Source: Epiperipatus broadwayi
Taxonomy: Eukaryota > Onychophora > Udeonychophora > Euonychophora > Peripatidae
NCBI GenBank assembly: GCA_028023455.1
Contig: JAQFVV010006273.1
Location: 370,001 to 434,000, forward strand
Direction of reading: 5' to 3'
Length of the DNA stretch: 64,000 nt
How positions within the stretch are numbered: position 1 is the stretch's first letter; each line of letters begins with the position of its first letter. The notes beneath the pieces are model-generated. The model worked only from the letters and a program-made list of their open reading frames with translations. It was not told the DNA's origin and searched no databases. Below are positions 1 through 13,095 of the stretch, one piece after another. The translations under genes were made by a program, and so were the position numbers.

Positions 1-3000
1 GAGGAATTATATAATGGAGACGGCAGTTCCTTCCTATGGAGTTTTTTTTTATTGCTCTCATTGTCAGATGGATGTAATATTCCTATCTGACGAGAAGCAG
101 TTTCTTCTCTTAACCTAATTGCGCTGCCATATTCGTATTACATTGAACACATTGATATATCAGATGGATTGAAGTTTGGTTTGACTGTGAACCTTTGGCC
201 TAAGGTTAAACAAGGATTGAATATTTTCTTTTCAAATGCAAATCTATGTAGTCTATTCATGCATTAAATTTAGGTTGGGTATAGATGCTTGCTTGGGTTC
301 GTTACTGGTTAATTATGTTTTTGGTTTTCATATTTGATCAAAATATATAGACATTCGGTAAATACTGATACCTTACAGTGAGTATCTAAGATGTATTTAT
401 GTTGGATGTCTTTTAAGTTATTGGTGTCTTGTGGCATCTTATGATGAATGCTATTGAGTTCTTATAAATTTTCCTCTGCAATTGACTTTATCAATGACTT
501 TGTATTTTGATTGGTTATGTTTATTTTGAAATGTTTTTAACCGTGTAATCTATGTAACCAATCTATACTCAACATTATAAAACAAACTTTCATAAATCCA
601 TCTGTGTGAACTTAATTAAAATGTAAACTTATAATATTATAAAAATTAAAATGTAAATTTAAATTCTAAAATCAAATTAAAATCTAAAATAAATATACTA
701 AAATAAAAATGTTAAATTTTATATATATGTGCATAAATAAATGTTTGTATGTTAATTACTGGCAGTGGCTTATTTTATTCTTTTTTTAAAATATTATTAG
801 ATAAGAATTTATATGAAATATAAATCTCTGCTGTTCCACTGAGCTAGTGACAATGAGCTAACGACTGGATATCAAAATATATAAAATAAAATATAAAAAA
901 AATTTTTTTTTTTACTTATGTATCTGCCTACTTTATAAATTTTTCTAGGTTAAAATGCCTAGATGGTGCCCTGTAGTGCAGTTTATGTTAAGTAGCTTTC
1001 TCTGGATTGTTACAATATATTAGTATGATTTTTTTTTTAATTAGGGTATTTATCTTTCTATTAGATAAGTGAAACTAATCTATCATGATATTTTTTTAAC
1101 ATAGTGAAATATATATATATATATATATGGGTTTATTTATTCCATAAAATGAAAATACATGGTCAATTACCTATTAACTAATTTTACATCATAAATGGGT
1201 TCGATTTGGTGGTGGATCGTAAGTTACCCTTATAATATATATATGCTCATTTGTTCCAGTTTGCTTACTGACATTTTGTCAACAAACCAAAACAAATTTT
1301 TAAATGAAAATTTATTATAATTGTTTAATAATAGAAATAAATACAAAGAATGTATAGATAAAGCTTTCACAAAATATGTTTTAACCAGTATGTGCTTAGA
1401 CAGCTTTTGGATATCTATTATAACATTTTAGTCCGAGCTAAAACTTATAATTTTATATTTATATAATTATTTAAATATAAATTTAGGGTTAAGTATGAAA
1501 TTTTCTTTTGGTTAATTATATATCTATATGTCCACTCACGCATATATACATTAAGTAATCTTTTAAAGCAAGAGCAATATTGATACAAATAATAATTACA
1601 TAAATAAAAAAATATATGACCTGCTAAAACACATTTAATGTTTATACAAAGAGTTCTCCAGATTTAATCACATTTTTATCAAGTTTTCATGGAGAGAATT
1701 TCACAAAGGAAAATCTATGAAATGACAATATTTAAAATATAGTAATTCCAAAGGGCTCTTTTCTTATAAAAGTATTTATAATTTATTTAATAAATAATTT
1801 TTAATGATTTATAACAAGATCTGCATTGTAGTTCATATCAAAATACAAGTATTACTTATCCTTTTAAAATGACTAATGATTACTTCAAATTCATAATTAT
1901 TCCATTAGAAGTTATAATCCTTAGCAAAATTATTTATTTTCTTTGTTGTCACACAAATAAATGCATATATATTTTCATCATTAAACATTAGAAGCATTTT
2001 ATAACTTTCAATTATTCCATTTGATAAATTATTATTATTATTATTATTGGCAAATTATTTGATTTCTTTGTTAGCATACATATATATGAGTATATATAAT
2101 AAATCACATGGTTAAAACTTTATCAACATTTAAAAACGTTTCTTCTAGAATACATTTAAATAAATTTCATTTCTTAGTTGTTAGTTCTTCTCAATGACTA
2201 AGTCTGTCCTTTAAAGTAAATGCCAAATTTCCTGTTTAACTCTTCATTAGGTTATTTACATAAAACATTTTTAAAATATATTTATCATGTTTTTTTTTTT
2301 TAAAAAAAATGGTAATGCAGTATATTAATTAAAGTGATTAATATATATATAGAAAAAAGAGACAAGTAAGTTAGTGTTCCAAATTAAATCATAGACAATT
2401 TATATCCTTTATTAATTGATGTAATAATGAGGCTATAAACTTAGATACAGTTATTAACAGTAAACCCAAAATTTTCACCTTTTCCTTAAAAAAGAATTAT
2501 TATTTCCCTTTACCAGAATTCTTTTACAAACTACTGTCCCAACAACATGTCTTTCTTTTAAATTTTAAAAGAAATATTTTAAAATAAACATTTTTACTAT
2601 TTCTTTCCCAAAATAAAAAATACATTTGTTTGTCTAACAAAATAATTATTAGATTTTTATATCACTTTAATAATAACATTACTTTTAAACATATATGTGA
2701 TTTTTATATGATAATCTCAAATTTATATATTAATGTAAATAGGCATGCACATATACTCACATGTATATGAAAATATAATTTATTATCTATTTACCTAAAC
2801 CTATTATTTTTAAAATGTGCAGATAGATAAAACATTATTGTAATTTTTTTTAAAAAAATGTATACATCTTTAGATTTATGAACATTTTATAGTAAAATGT
2901 TAAGATTAACAGGTATTACTATTTTAAAAAAATAATGAATGAAAAATAAATCAATAATTACTTTGTATTTGGGTGTGTCTATAATAATTTCAAAATTAAG

Positions 3001-3320
3001 ATAAACGTCACTCAATGATTTTAAATAATTAATAACAAAATTATGACAATATTTTTTTACACATAACAATGTCTATGTTAAGTCTAATCCAAGATGATAC
3101 AATATATAAAGTCTTTTTGTATTAAGCCATGTATTATTTTGTTTATTAAATTCCTGTTGTTTTAATAAAATATCATTCACCATTGTTAAGGTTAAGGTCT
3201 TAATGAAAAACTGTTAGATCTTAAGTAATAACAAGATTGAGATTGAGTATAAAGTAAAGAACAATCATTTATATATTTATTTGATGGTTGATTATTCAGA
3301 ATGAGTGGATTAATAACATT
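1..3320. other. AT-rich intergenic DNA, no gene seen
   Basis: No coding region or recognisable element is visible on either strand apart from the tRNA-like fragment near 836. It contains a TA microsatellite at about 1107-1127, a short TTA repeat near 2029-2047 and long A or T runs. Short open frames here have low-complexity translations and no familiar motif. Confidence 0.6.
826..866 (-). repeat. tRNA-like 5' half (possible SINE relic)
   Basis: On the minus strand positions 846-836 read TAGCTCAGTGG, an exact match to the pol III A-box pattern, followed by AACAGCAGAG as in a tRNA D-arm. No B box follows at tRNA distance, so this is at most a decayed tRNA-derived relic. It could also be chance. 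Confidence 0.3.
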
Positions 3321-3329
3321 TTTATTTCC

Positions 3330-4110
3330 TTCCGTTTTACAACTAATTGATTTCAAGTTGAGTTTAGAAAGAAAAAAAGATAACTTAAATGTTTTCCATA
3401 AGGCTGGACTATATTATGCTTCATCATATTTATTTAAATCACTCAGTCTTTTTAATATTTCAATAGATTCTTTCATGATTTCTAAATCATACTTTTCCAA
3501 ATTAGTGAGTATTCTAGCATTATCAAAATTAGATGTGTGGCCAATTTCTAAAAAAATGTGAAGAAAACACTGATGTATTTAACTTTTGATGGGAAGCTTT
3601 TTATAGCTCCTTAATTTTGACAATAATTTATCTATTGGGTTGATGTACATAGCTTCTTAAGATTATAAACATGGAATTTCATACTTACTTTGATATTCCA
3701 AAAGCATTTAGTCTGTAGGTTAATAAAAAAAACACACTTTTTTTTACTAGTGGAAAGACACCTTTAATATTAAAATTGGATAGTTTTCCACTGATCTTAT
3801 CTGTGACTTCTTTAATATAAGGTCTATAAGCAGTTGAGTTGTCAATTTTATCATTTTTTTCTTCTTAGTATCAATGCTATGTATAGCAGTATATATGATG
3901 TTTTTATTGTAACCATTACAAAATAGAATGTTTTAGTTAATTCTATTTCTTGAGTAAGATGATCTTTGTCAGAAAAAAGATTTCTTGCCACAAAAAATAT
4001 ATGAGCAGTATGATGATGAGAATTAAAATTACGATGTCTGTTTGTATAAGAATGATTGTTCTTTAATTCATGCTCAATCTCAATCTCATGATTATTTAAA
4101 ATCTAATAGT
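3330..4110 (-). pseudogene. Penelope-like element, C-terminal and GIY-YIG remnant
   Basis: Read on the minus strand, three successive pieces resemble the C-terminal half of Penelope-like retroelements. About 4000-3880 gives ARNLFSDKDHLTQEIELTK and then a CNGY-like piece, the helical region after the reverse transcriptase, where families have a conserved NGY. About 3830-3740 gives YRPYIKEVTDKISGKLSNF, like the PYV(K/E)..S..I stretch before the nuclease. About 3660-3400 gives YINPIDKLLSKLRSYKK, a decayed GIY-YIG core, then LEIGHTSNFDNARIL and MKESIEILKRLSDLN, matching the GH..(D/N)(F/W).(N)..IL and KESIEI motifs that end these proteins. Stops and frameshifts separate the pieces. The reverse transcriptase itself is not visible upstream. 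The assignment rests on motif memory, not a search. Confidence 0.65.
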
Positions 4111-4234
4111 TCTTCATTAAGATCTTAAGCTTGACAATAATCAATGATATTTTGTTATAATGATGGGATTAATAATCCAAATAATACACAATTGAATACA
4201 AAAAAGACTTTATTTATATTATATAACCATGAAA

Positions 4235-4262
4235 ATAATATATATATATATATATATATATA
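4235..4262. repeat. (AT)n microsatellite
   Basis: A pure alternating AT tract. Similar tracts lie at about 1107-1127, 7530-7553, 7599-7618, 16801-16824 and 35071-35102. Confidence 0.9.
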
Positions 4263-4489
4263 TTGTAACAAATTTACATGAGTTCAAATATTATAGATTT
4301 CTCAAAATATAACAATATCAACAATTATAAGCAAATTATTAATAACAAGTATTATAACTCAGGTATATGAAATCACGTGAAGTGAGTACACTAGTAATTC
4401 AATAAAATATAACTCAGGTATACAGGCAGTAGATCTTATCCACTTTCATTTCTTGGTTTGATGTTAAGTGCATGTTTAAACAAATATTA

Positions 4490-4585
4490 AGTGAATATGG
4501 TCTAGCAGGGCGCCACTAGATTATCTGAATCTAGACACAGTTATATCTAATAACCTTTCACATGTACCGGGTTTGAATCCCCTCT
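4490..4585 (+). repeat. tRNA-like SINE candidate with A and B boxes
   Basis: Positions 4498-4508 read TGGTCTAGCAG, fitting the A-box pattern TRGYNNARNNG. Positions 4570-4580 read GGTTTGAATCC, one base from the B-box consensus. The 62 bp between them is longer than in a standard tRNA but usual for a diverged SINE head. No acceptor stem or target-site duplication is evident. A phrase near the middle (TTATCTGAATCTAGA) resembles one in the candidate at 56682. Confidence 0.4.
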
Positions 4586-4599
4586 TTTGGTACTTTATT

Positions 4600-7440
4600 T
4601 CTAATTAAAAATGAGAGATTTTGCTTTTTGAGCCATATCACTATACGCACTAATATTTAGGCAAAAGTAAAACATCTTCAAACCAAAGTGGAGTATATTG
4701 AACATAAATCATTTCTCAGATCTTAACATAACAAATGTGTTTCAATATTTTTATAAGTTCACTAGCTCAGAATATATATAACTAATTTAGGATGGCAATT
4801 CACTCATCCTTGCATGAAATAGATGATGGGATGTGGTTATAATAATACTAAGAGATCACTAAATATTATAAAATCAATATTTATTTATGGCCTTTAAACA
4901 GTTAAACAGCTCATTAATTAAAACGTTGATGATGATGATGATGATGATGATAATAATAACAATAATGACAAGGGTTTCAACTACAGCTCTAGGACTAAGC
5001 CTAAACATAAAACTAAATTTTATAAAGAATTCATAATTATTGCTTAATTTTAGCATATTTACTTATATCTTAAATAACTAATATTCAACCATTGATGATG
5101 ATGAATAATCACACTTAACAAAGACTACACTTAATGAAATATATATGCCTCGTTTAATAAAACAAACTAATATTTATTACTACATTTCTAACATATACAT
5201 AAAAATTTCTAGATAAATATGAAAATTGACATGAATAATAATAATGATAATAATTGATTATATAACAATCCTCAGATTAATTTCAAGTTCTTCCCCCTTT
5301 CCCTTCAAATGTATATTGTATTAAGTTGGACGTCACATTGACCATGATTTTCACTCCATGAGAAAAGTATTTCAAGAAAAAAAAATATTATCTGCTCATT
5401 AGCACACATACTTTATAAATCTAACATGTAAGTAGACTATTAAAAGAAAATGTTAATAGAATTGAAAGAGCAAGTTTTAGAAACAAGTTTTAAATTATTT
5501 TCTCCCCCGCTCTTCTACCTCTGAAATGCTATACTTAACTTGAAACAAAATAATCTAATATTCTAATACTACTCATTATTTCACATTCACTCGCAATTAT
5601 ACACATATAAAAATATTATTATGTATGTGCGTGTTTTATCCCATGATAACAAAATATTATTTAAAACCAAAATAATAATAATATATTAGTTAAAACTAAA
5701 ATCATAATACCATAAAAAAAATTGTTTTACACATTAATATTTTTCATAACTGTAAAATTAATAAACAAATAATTTTCATACATTCAAGATCATTTATGAA
5801 GCTCAAAGTTATTATTAGTAAGACATTCTTGTTTTTAATTGATCTGAATAGTCTTTAAAAGTTCTTTAAATAAAATATACCACTTTATTGCTAAAATGTT
5901 TATTAAGACTGATATCATAAAGAAAATAGATATAAAAAGTCATATTACCGATCTTTTGTTTGTGGCGAATTTCCAAGGGTTCAAACTTGTCTTGTATAAT
6001 GTCTATATTTCTGCAGCTACCATTTTCATTTTACGTGGGAACAATCTCTTTCTTGAGGTGTATAACTATTTGATGATGATGACTCTATTGAGGTTATTTG
6101 CTTTAGTGGATAATTTGGAAATCATTATATTAATTTTTCTTCTCTTCCTGTCAAGAATGATTCTTAGTGGATGAAATACAGCGGTTGTTTTCACATTTAT
6201 AAATTTTCTTGAGTTTAAAATCAGTTGTTGGAACAATTAATTGGACTTGATGATTAATATTTATCAATAGATTAATTCATCTTTTATCGAATGCAGGTGA
6301 ATGCTTTCTTCCTTCTATTAAAAACATCTTATTTCTCTGGTCAGTTGAAAGGTGTAGAATATTATTTTAGACACAACATCTTTTCTTTCCTATGTGATGT
6401 GCAGCTTCCTCCAGATGGTCAGCAAAAGATGGGACATACATATAATTTTTCTAGCCAGCCATTTCTTATATTTTCAACATTCAGTTTAATAGTTTAATAA
6501 TCTGAATCATAATCACCAAAAAAATAATTCCAGACAGCTTTTTATATCCAATATTTAGCTAACTTAACCAATCAGAGATAGCGTCACTTGCCATTTTTGG
6601 ACAAATTCATTTTAATTAGATCTCTAATTTATTTTCAACTAAATTATTTTTCAACTGAAAAGTTTAATCCTTTTTCCAGACACTTTTGTTTTAAAAAAAA
6701 TAGACTTAATCCTTATTTCCTTTCTTTTTTTTTTTACATTTAGGTAACATTTCCAATCTTTGAGCTTCCTTCTTTAGATCTTAATATAAGACAATTTCAA
6801 AATTAGAGCTCTCACCCATTATAAGCTCCCAAAGTGAAAAACAATCATTTACAAAAAAAATTGCTACAAAGATAGATATCTGATTAAACCGATTTCCTCT
6901 TTCAACATAAAATTGTACAAAAAAAATAATTTGACAGATTTAATCCTTCCTTTTCTTTCAATATTTAGTAAATGTAAATTTCTGTATGTAATGTACACAC
7001 ATCCTTCATTCTTTCAAATCATTCATAAACTAACATTAAATAATATAATTGCTAGCTTAGTAATTATAACCCTATTATTTAAAATTAAATCTGTAACTTT
7101 TAAATCCCAATTACAATTATAGAAAAGCAAAATAGAAGTATAGAATAAGACATTAAAATTGATCAAGCATAGGTTAGTTTTAAAGAAAGTTAAAATGTTG
7201 TATATTTGAAATATAAAACAATTAAATAGTTTACACATACATTGCCTATACGTATGCATTATAACTTTGCTTTTTAACAGAAAATTTAAATATTAAATGT
7301 GTGTGCTGCTCTTTTTGAGATTTATTAACACACAAACAAGTAAAGCATATAATAGCTGTCCCACTCTCTTTCTGTCTAAAGCGTTTAAAATTTTGATCTG
7401 GTAGGGTTTGAACTTGGATGCCCTACAGCTTCTTTTATGG
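4600..7440. other. AT-rich intergenic DNA, no gene seen
   Basis: It holds a GATGAT microsatellite at about 4926-4950 and AT-rich tracts. The open frames near 5896-6174, 6291-6497 and 6913-7259 show no recognisable domain and lie in biased sequence. Near 7390-7425 the minus strand has a B-box-like AGTTCAAACCC, but no A box could be paired with it. Confidence 0.55.
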
Positions 7441-7503
7441 TTATATAAAAATGTGATGATGATTTTGGTTTACCTTTTCTACATGCACATTACTATAAAT
7501 TTG

Positions 7504-7644
7504 GCTAGTGACCAAATTGTAATGGCACAATATATATATATATATATATATATAGAAATGAGGAGCTAGTATCCATATAAATAAATTGTAATGGCACAAT
7601 ATATATATATATATATATAATAGAAATGAGGAGCTAGTATCCAT
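7504..7644. repeat. Two-copy ~70 bp tandem duplication around AT tracts
   Basis: The phrase AATTGTAATGGCACAATATA, an AT tract and then GAAATGAGGAGCTAGTATCC occur twice in a row (first copy from about 7514, second from about 7585). The second half of the unit is the start of the RepB repeat that follows. An open frame crossing this is only a translation of the AT tracts. Confidence 0.85.
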
Positions 7645-9030
7645 TAAATAGAGAGGCTTTAACCTGTTGTTATTAAGAAATTCTCAATTACTAATAATTG
7701 ACAATTCCTGAGGCTAAGCTAGTACTTGTAAATGTATAATAGCTTTTTTGTTGGAAGTCTTTTGTTGAAGTAAAAGGAGTCCAAGGAGTCCTCTCTTACT
7801 TCAAATCCAAGTTCTTATATGGATTTAAACTCAGAAAGCTATTTTTATAGGTATGAGAATGTGAAATAATAGCATATTTCTTGACATTCTGCAAATAATA
7901 GTTTTAACTTCTCCAGAGAATTATATATGTTGAATTAAATGTTTCTATGGATTTTTGTCATAATAATTAATAGAAATGAGGAGATAATATCCATTAAATA
8001 GAGATAGAAATTTTAGACTTTGTTGTTACTAAGAAATTCTCAATTACTGTACTAGTAATTGACAATTCCTGAGGCTAAGAAAGTTTTCAAATATTATTTG
8101 CAGAATGTCAAGAAAGATACTATTCTTTAACATTTTTACATCTATAAAAATATCTTTCTGGATTTAAATCCATATGATTTGAAGTAAGAAAGAATCTTCG
8201 TGACCCCTTTTACTTCAACCAAAGACCCCCAACAAAAAGATATTATAGGTTTATAAGTAAAACTCACTCACTTAATTGAGAATTTTTAGTAACAACAAAG
8301 ATTAAATTTTCTATCTCTATTTAATGGATATTATTTCCCCAATTCTATTAATTATTATAACAACACTCCATAGAAACATTTAATTCAACATACACAATTC
8401 TCCAGAGAAGTTAAAAATATTATTCACAGAATGTCAAGAAGGATGCTATTCTTTAACATTCTCACACTTATAAAAATAATTTTATGGATTTAAATCCATA
8501 TGATTTGAAGTAAGATATGATTTGAAGTAAGAAAAAACCTTTTTGCCTCTTTTATTTCAACGAAAGACCCCCAATAAAAAAGATATTATAGGTTTATGAG
8601 TAAAACTCACTTTAATTGAGAATTTTTAGTAACAACAAAGGTTAAAGTTTCTATCTCTATTTAATGGATATTATTGCCTCATTTCTATTAATTATTATAA
8701 CAACACTCCATAAAAACATTTAATTCAACATATACAATTCTACGGAGAAGTTAAAAATATTATTTGCAGAATTTCAAGAAAGATGCTATTCTTTCACATT
8801 CTCACACTTATAAAAATAGCTTTCTGGGTTTAAATACCTATAAGAACTTGGGTTTAAAGTAAGAAAAGACCTTTTAGACCCTACTTATTTTAACAAAAGA
8901 CCTCCAACAAAAGAGCTTTTATAGGTATAGGTATAAAATTTTCTTAGTCTCAGGAATTGACAAGTAGTATTAATTGAGAATTTTTTAAAAACAACAAAGA
9001 TTAAAGCTTATCTCTTTATTTAATCCTTTT
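7621..9030. repeat. RepB cluster: ~350 bp units in tandem and inverted order
   Basis: Two units run forward, starting at 7621 and 7971 (TAGAAATGAG in both, period 350). The second is cut short near 8095 and is followed by units in the opposite orientation, with equivalent phrases at 8343 and 8683 (period 340) and a third truncated unit to about 9030. Shared internal landmarks are TTGACAATTCCTGAGGCTAA, TGTTGAAGTAAAAGG, GGATTTAAACTCAGAAAGCT and CTTGACATTCTGCAAATAAT, read directly in the left part and as reverse complements in the right part. The result is a large imperfect palindrome. No open frame is conserved. Further copies lie at 19022-19505 and 9895-9966. The transposon class is unknown. 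Confidence 0.85.
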
Positions 9031-9894
9031 GTATTCTAGTAGATTGCATTTTTCTCACTTACTTTAAGTTTCAACTTTCACTTTAATATTAAATCATTAT
9101 TATTTATCAGAATAAAATAAATTTTATTTCATTTGATAGATAGCTTTGTTTAGAAATGAAATAAACTTTAAAAAATCATATTTGATTTTCAGAACTATTG
9201 TTAAAATTAGATTTTAATCAAACCAAAACATTGTTTTGTCATCAAATTTCAGGTAGAGAAGTTCAATTCGCAATTTGAACAAAAACTTCTTGGTTTTAAA
9301 AACCTGAATAAATTATTTTTAATATCTAATATCTCTATCAATTTATGCTTTGGAGTTTACATTTTTTTTAGAATTTTTATGATAGCACTAAATGTTATAA
9401 CAAACTGTTTATTGTCAACATTTCTAGACAGCTGTATTTTCCAAGACTGTAATCTTTATGGTAATATTATTCAAAAGAAAATATTTTTTTCTAATTAAAT
9501 ATAAAACATTTCTTAAAAAATAAATATGTAATAATACATATTCTTGATTTTCAATAATTATTAGACAATTATTATACAAAATTATCATAAACTATTCAAA
9601 AATCAAGTTTTTAGACCATTGTAATATTTTCTCAAAGTAATCTCGCAAAGTTTGAGATTGCCAAAAAATATAATAGGTATCTATCATCAAGGAGTTTAAG
9701 AAACTTGGAAGAGTCAGCTTATTCAATTATTATGACATCTTTGGAATTTGTTTGAAATTAAATATTAGAAAAAATATATGTGAATTTTAAAGCTGTAAAA
9801 AAAAAGGTTCACAAAATTTTTTAGTAGAGGTTGAAAAATGCAAATTCAATTTTTTGATTCCCAGCCCGATAAAATATCACAATGAAAAACAGAA

Positions 9895-9966
9895 AGATTA
9901 ATGGATAATATCTCATTATTTCTATTAATTATTATGACAACAATCTGTAGAAATATTTTATTCAAC
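9895..9966 (-). repeat. RepB fragment
   Basis: ATTAATGGATAATATCTCAT followed by TTTCTATTAATTATTATGAC matches the end of the RepB unit in the reversed orientation seen at 8320-8360 and 8665-8700. Confidence 0.7.
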
Positions 9967-9969
9967 ACA

Positions 9970-12545
9970 CACACATATATTTATATATAAATAACTCTTC
10001 TTGAAATTATATCAATACAGAATATTCTTCTGGATGATATGCTAATATATTGTTTTATTATTTATCAAACAATTATAGTGTGTGCAAGCCTTTACTTATC
10101 ACAATGAAATTTCATCATATTTTAGTCGTGTATTTTTATAATCACAACTATCACTTTCATCTGACTTACTTAAGTTGTCCAGAAACTTAAAAATTATATA
10201 TGAGTATTTAATTACTGATTTACCAATCAATATTATATGCCAAATGAATTGATTATAAGTCAACTATATGAACTTTTTTTTAAAAAAAACTTTTTTGTAT
10301 TTAGCAAAAATCTACTACTCCATTCTGAACCTAAAATAAAACTGCTTAAATGGCTAAGTATTTTTTGATTACATTAGTATATAATAAATAATAGGGTCAT
10401 GAAGAATAAAGTGATCAACTTTACTATTGCAGTAGAACACAATCAATTTACAGATAATTTTAGAAATAAAGATCTCAGTTGGGTAAAAGTTATAGAGTTG
10501 GTCAATTGACAATATTCAATCTATTGATAAACAAACATTATTCAAGTTATTACAGACTTAGAATCAATATTATTTTGAACAATTAAATAAATATATTATT
10601 TTATTACAATAAATAACTAAATAATCGAATAAATGAGTTCAAAAGTTCATAAGAAGTTTGAATATTAGAATTGACAGAGTTAAGCCATTAGATATTGTGC
10701 TTTAGACTCCACCATTACAGCAAACCAAAACAGATCTAAGTGAATAATAAAAAAGTTTCTAATAATGGGTTTTTTACGATGAATACTAAAAAAATCAGTT
10801 GGGATACATAATGCTTTCAAATTAATGATTTTAATTCATTTTGGAGTGAACAAAGATACCATATAATTGTTTATATGAATCTTACTAATGTAAATAACTC
10901 ACTGTTTTATAATGGAGCTATAAATATTACTCGGATTAAAATTTATGTCACATATATAAATAAATTGCTATATTAAATTACAGTAATAGGGAAGACGTAA
11001 GAAAGGTTGAATTTCTGATTTGGTCGTAATAACGTAAATCTTAATTATTTAATGTGCAGAATATTTCTTAATGACTCTTTTGATTACAGTTTATTATTTA
11101 ATCTTTTATTAATGAGATAATTTATATTTATTTTCAAATCAATATTAATTTATAATTTATTTTTATTGTAATTTTTTTTTGTTTATCAGTCAAGAGATCT
11201 ATCTAATCGTCTACTAACAAACTTATTTTTGATAGGCACTGCCTTTATGTAGGCCATCTCTCTCCAATCAAAAAATAGATACCAAGCTTAATGGCTATTC
11301 TAATTGATTATAAACAAGATAACTTTAAAAAAAAACACACACAACTAAATCTTATTTTTCAGCGGATGAAATTTTTTTACCTCTAGCCTATTCTTAAATC
11401 TAGGTCACGGATACTCTAGTCTCATAACTTATCTATATATCGAAGATGGTATACGTTGTTATTCAGCTAAAAGCAGAATAAGGTTACTAGGTTACAGGAT
11501 GCAATAAGCAAGCTGTAATGTCGATCATCTTTGCTGAGTATTTGCCACTCTTTTAACATAATAATTGTATAAAATTATCACTTTTATTAAATTCTATTAA
11601 GAATAAAGTAATATAATAATTATAATAATTTGTTATTTAACAACGTAACTGTAGATAGAGAATAAACTTTCCTAGATTTGCATTAATAATTAAGCAGACA
11701 ACTTATAAAATGGAAATAATTAATTCAGATCAGGAATATTTCATTTAAAATAAGAAACGCTTGTTATCTTCACTATGTATACTAATCATATAATCTTTAT
11801 AGTAAATTGACATTATTATTACTAAAAATACGTTTTATTAGAAGTCGTGTCACTAATCTAAATTGTATCTCTCAAATTAATTTCTAATACTCATATCCTT
11901 TTTTAAAAAATAAAATTAAAAGTATAATTTCTTTTTCAGGATGCAGTTTCACTTCAGTTACTGAGTAAAAAGGTCATACAGGTAGATATTTACTTTTTTC
12001 CTGTCTATTGTGAATCTTATTGCAACACTCAAAGCCGTGTGCGTGTGTAAATATATATTTAATTCGTATATAAATTGCTAATCTCCATTCATCTGCTAAA
12101 AATCTCCATAAAATTTCTTCTGCTTTTTCTATTCATAAACGTCAATCTAAAATAAAATACAGTAAAAAGATGAGTATATACGGTTTTTACTAATTTACAT
12201 TTAATGTAATATATATTTTTTAATTGGATAAAAAAATAAAAGTCATCTAAACTAATTTTTGGTTTAAAAATCTTAAAATGTGTTTATATTAATATTATTT
12301 TTTGTGCTTCACTATAGTTTATATATAAATTTATTAATGTACATTTTAATTTTGGAATTTTTTTTGTCCTAGTTTGTTGTTATCAAAATCTTGCTTTTCA
12401 GAAGATACTTAAGTCAGTCAATTATCAATATAATCAACGTAAGAGCAACGAAGCATTATAATCAGAGAGAAAGAGATATATAAAAATGTTCCTTATATGG
12501 TCCATATAATGCATTTATTTTAATAATAAAGATAAAAAAACAATT
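9970..12545. other. AT-rich intergenic DNA, no gene seen
   Basis: No recognisable gene, RNA or repeat family. A slightly less AT-rich patch lies at about 11200-11550 without coding potential that I can identify. Confidence 0.5.
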
Positions 12546-13095
12546 ATTTTATCATCATCACATCAATTTCACCATTCTTGGTTTGCTGTAGAATGAAATC
12601 TCTCCAAATTTAATTCAGTCTTTAATCCATAGCTTTTCTTTATCAGTTCATAAACTATCTTATTTTGTCTCTTGGAATTTACTTTAAACTATTAGCTGTT
12701 CATCTGTTATCTCTCCCACCACTGTGTTCATACCTACACCTTTTGAAGATTCTTAATTGTTTCAATGATAACAGCAATACCGCTTGTGCTGTCATTCATG
12801 ATTTCACTTTTGACTTTCTTGTTTCTCTTAATATATATATACTTCATGTCACATTTCACTGTTTGCCCTAATCTATTATTCTTCTATTAAACATTCAAGT
12901 TTCAATTTTATATGTAAGCAATGGTAATTCATATATATATAGAAAACTTTTTTATAAGGTGTAAACATATGTCTTTTTAATAATTTTACTTCTATGGAAA
13001 CACTTTATCCAAATTTAAATCTATGATTAATTTTGTCATTTATACTTAATAATATAATCAAGGTTTTTGTAAGTATTGTCTTCAATAATTCATAA

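Noticed and set aside
4923-4950. GATGAT tract as an RTE 3' tail
   Set aside because: The sequence before it does not match the RTE 3' region; it is a plain microsatellite. The same holds for the short tract at 30842-30855.
5896-6174. 92-codon open frame as a membrane protein
   Set aside because: It is rich in I, L and F as any AT-rich frame is; no motif, no supporting context.
7441-7644. Minus-strand open frame of 67 codons
   Set aside because: Its residues come from AT tracts and the ~70 bp duplication; no protein signal.
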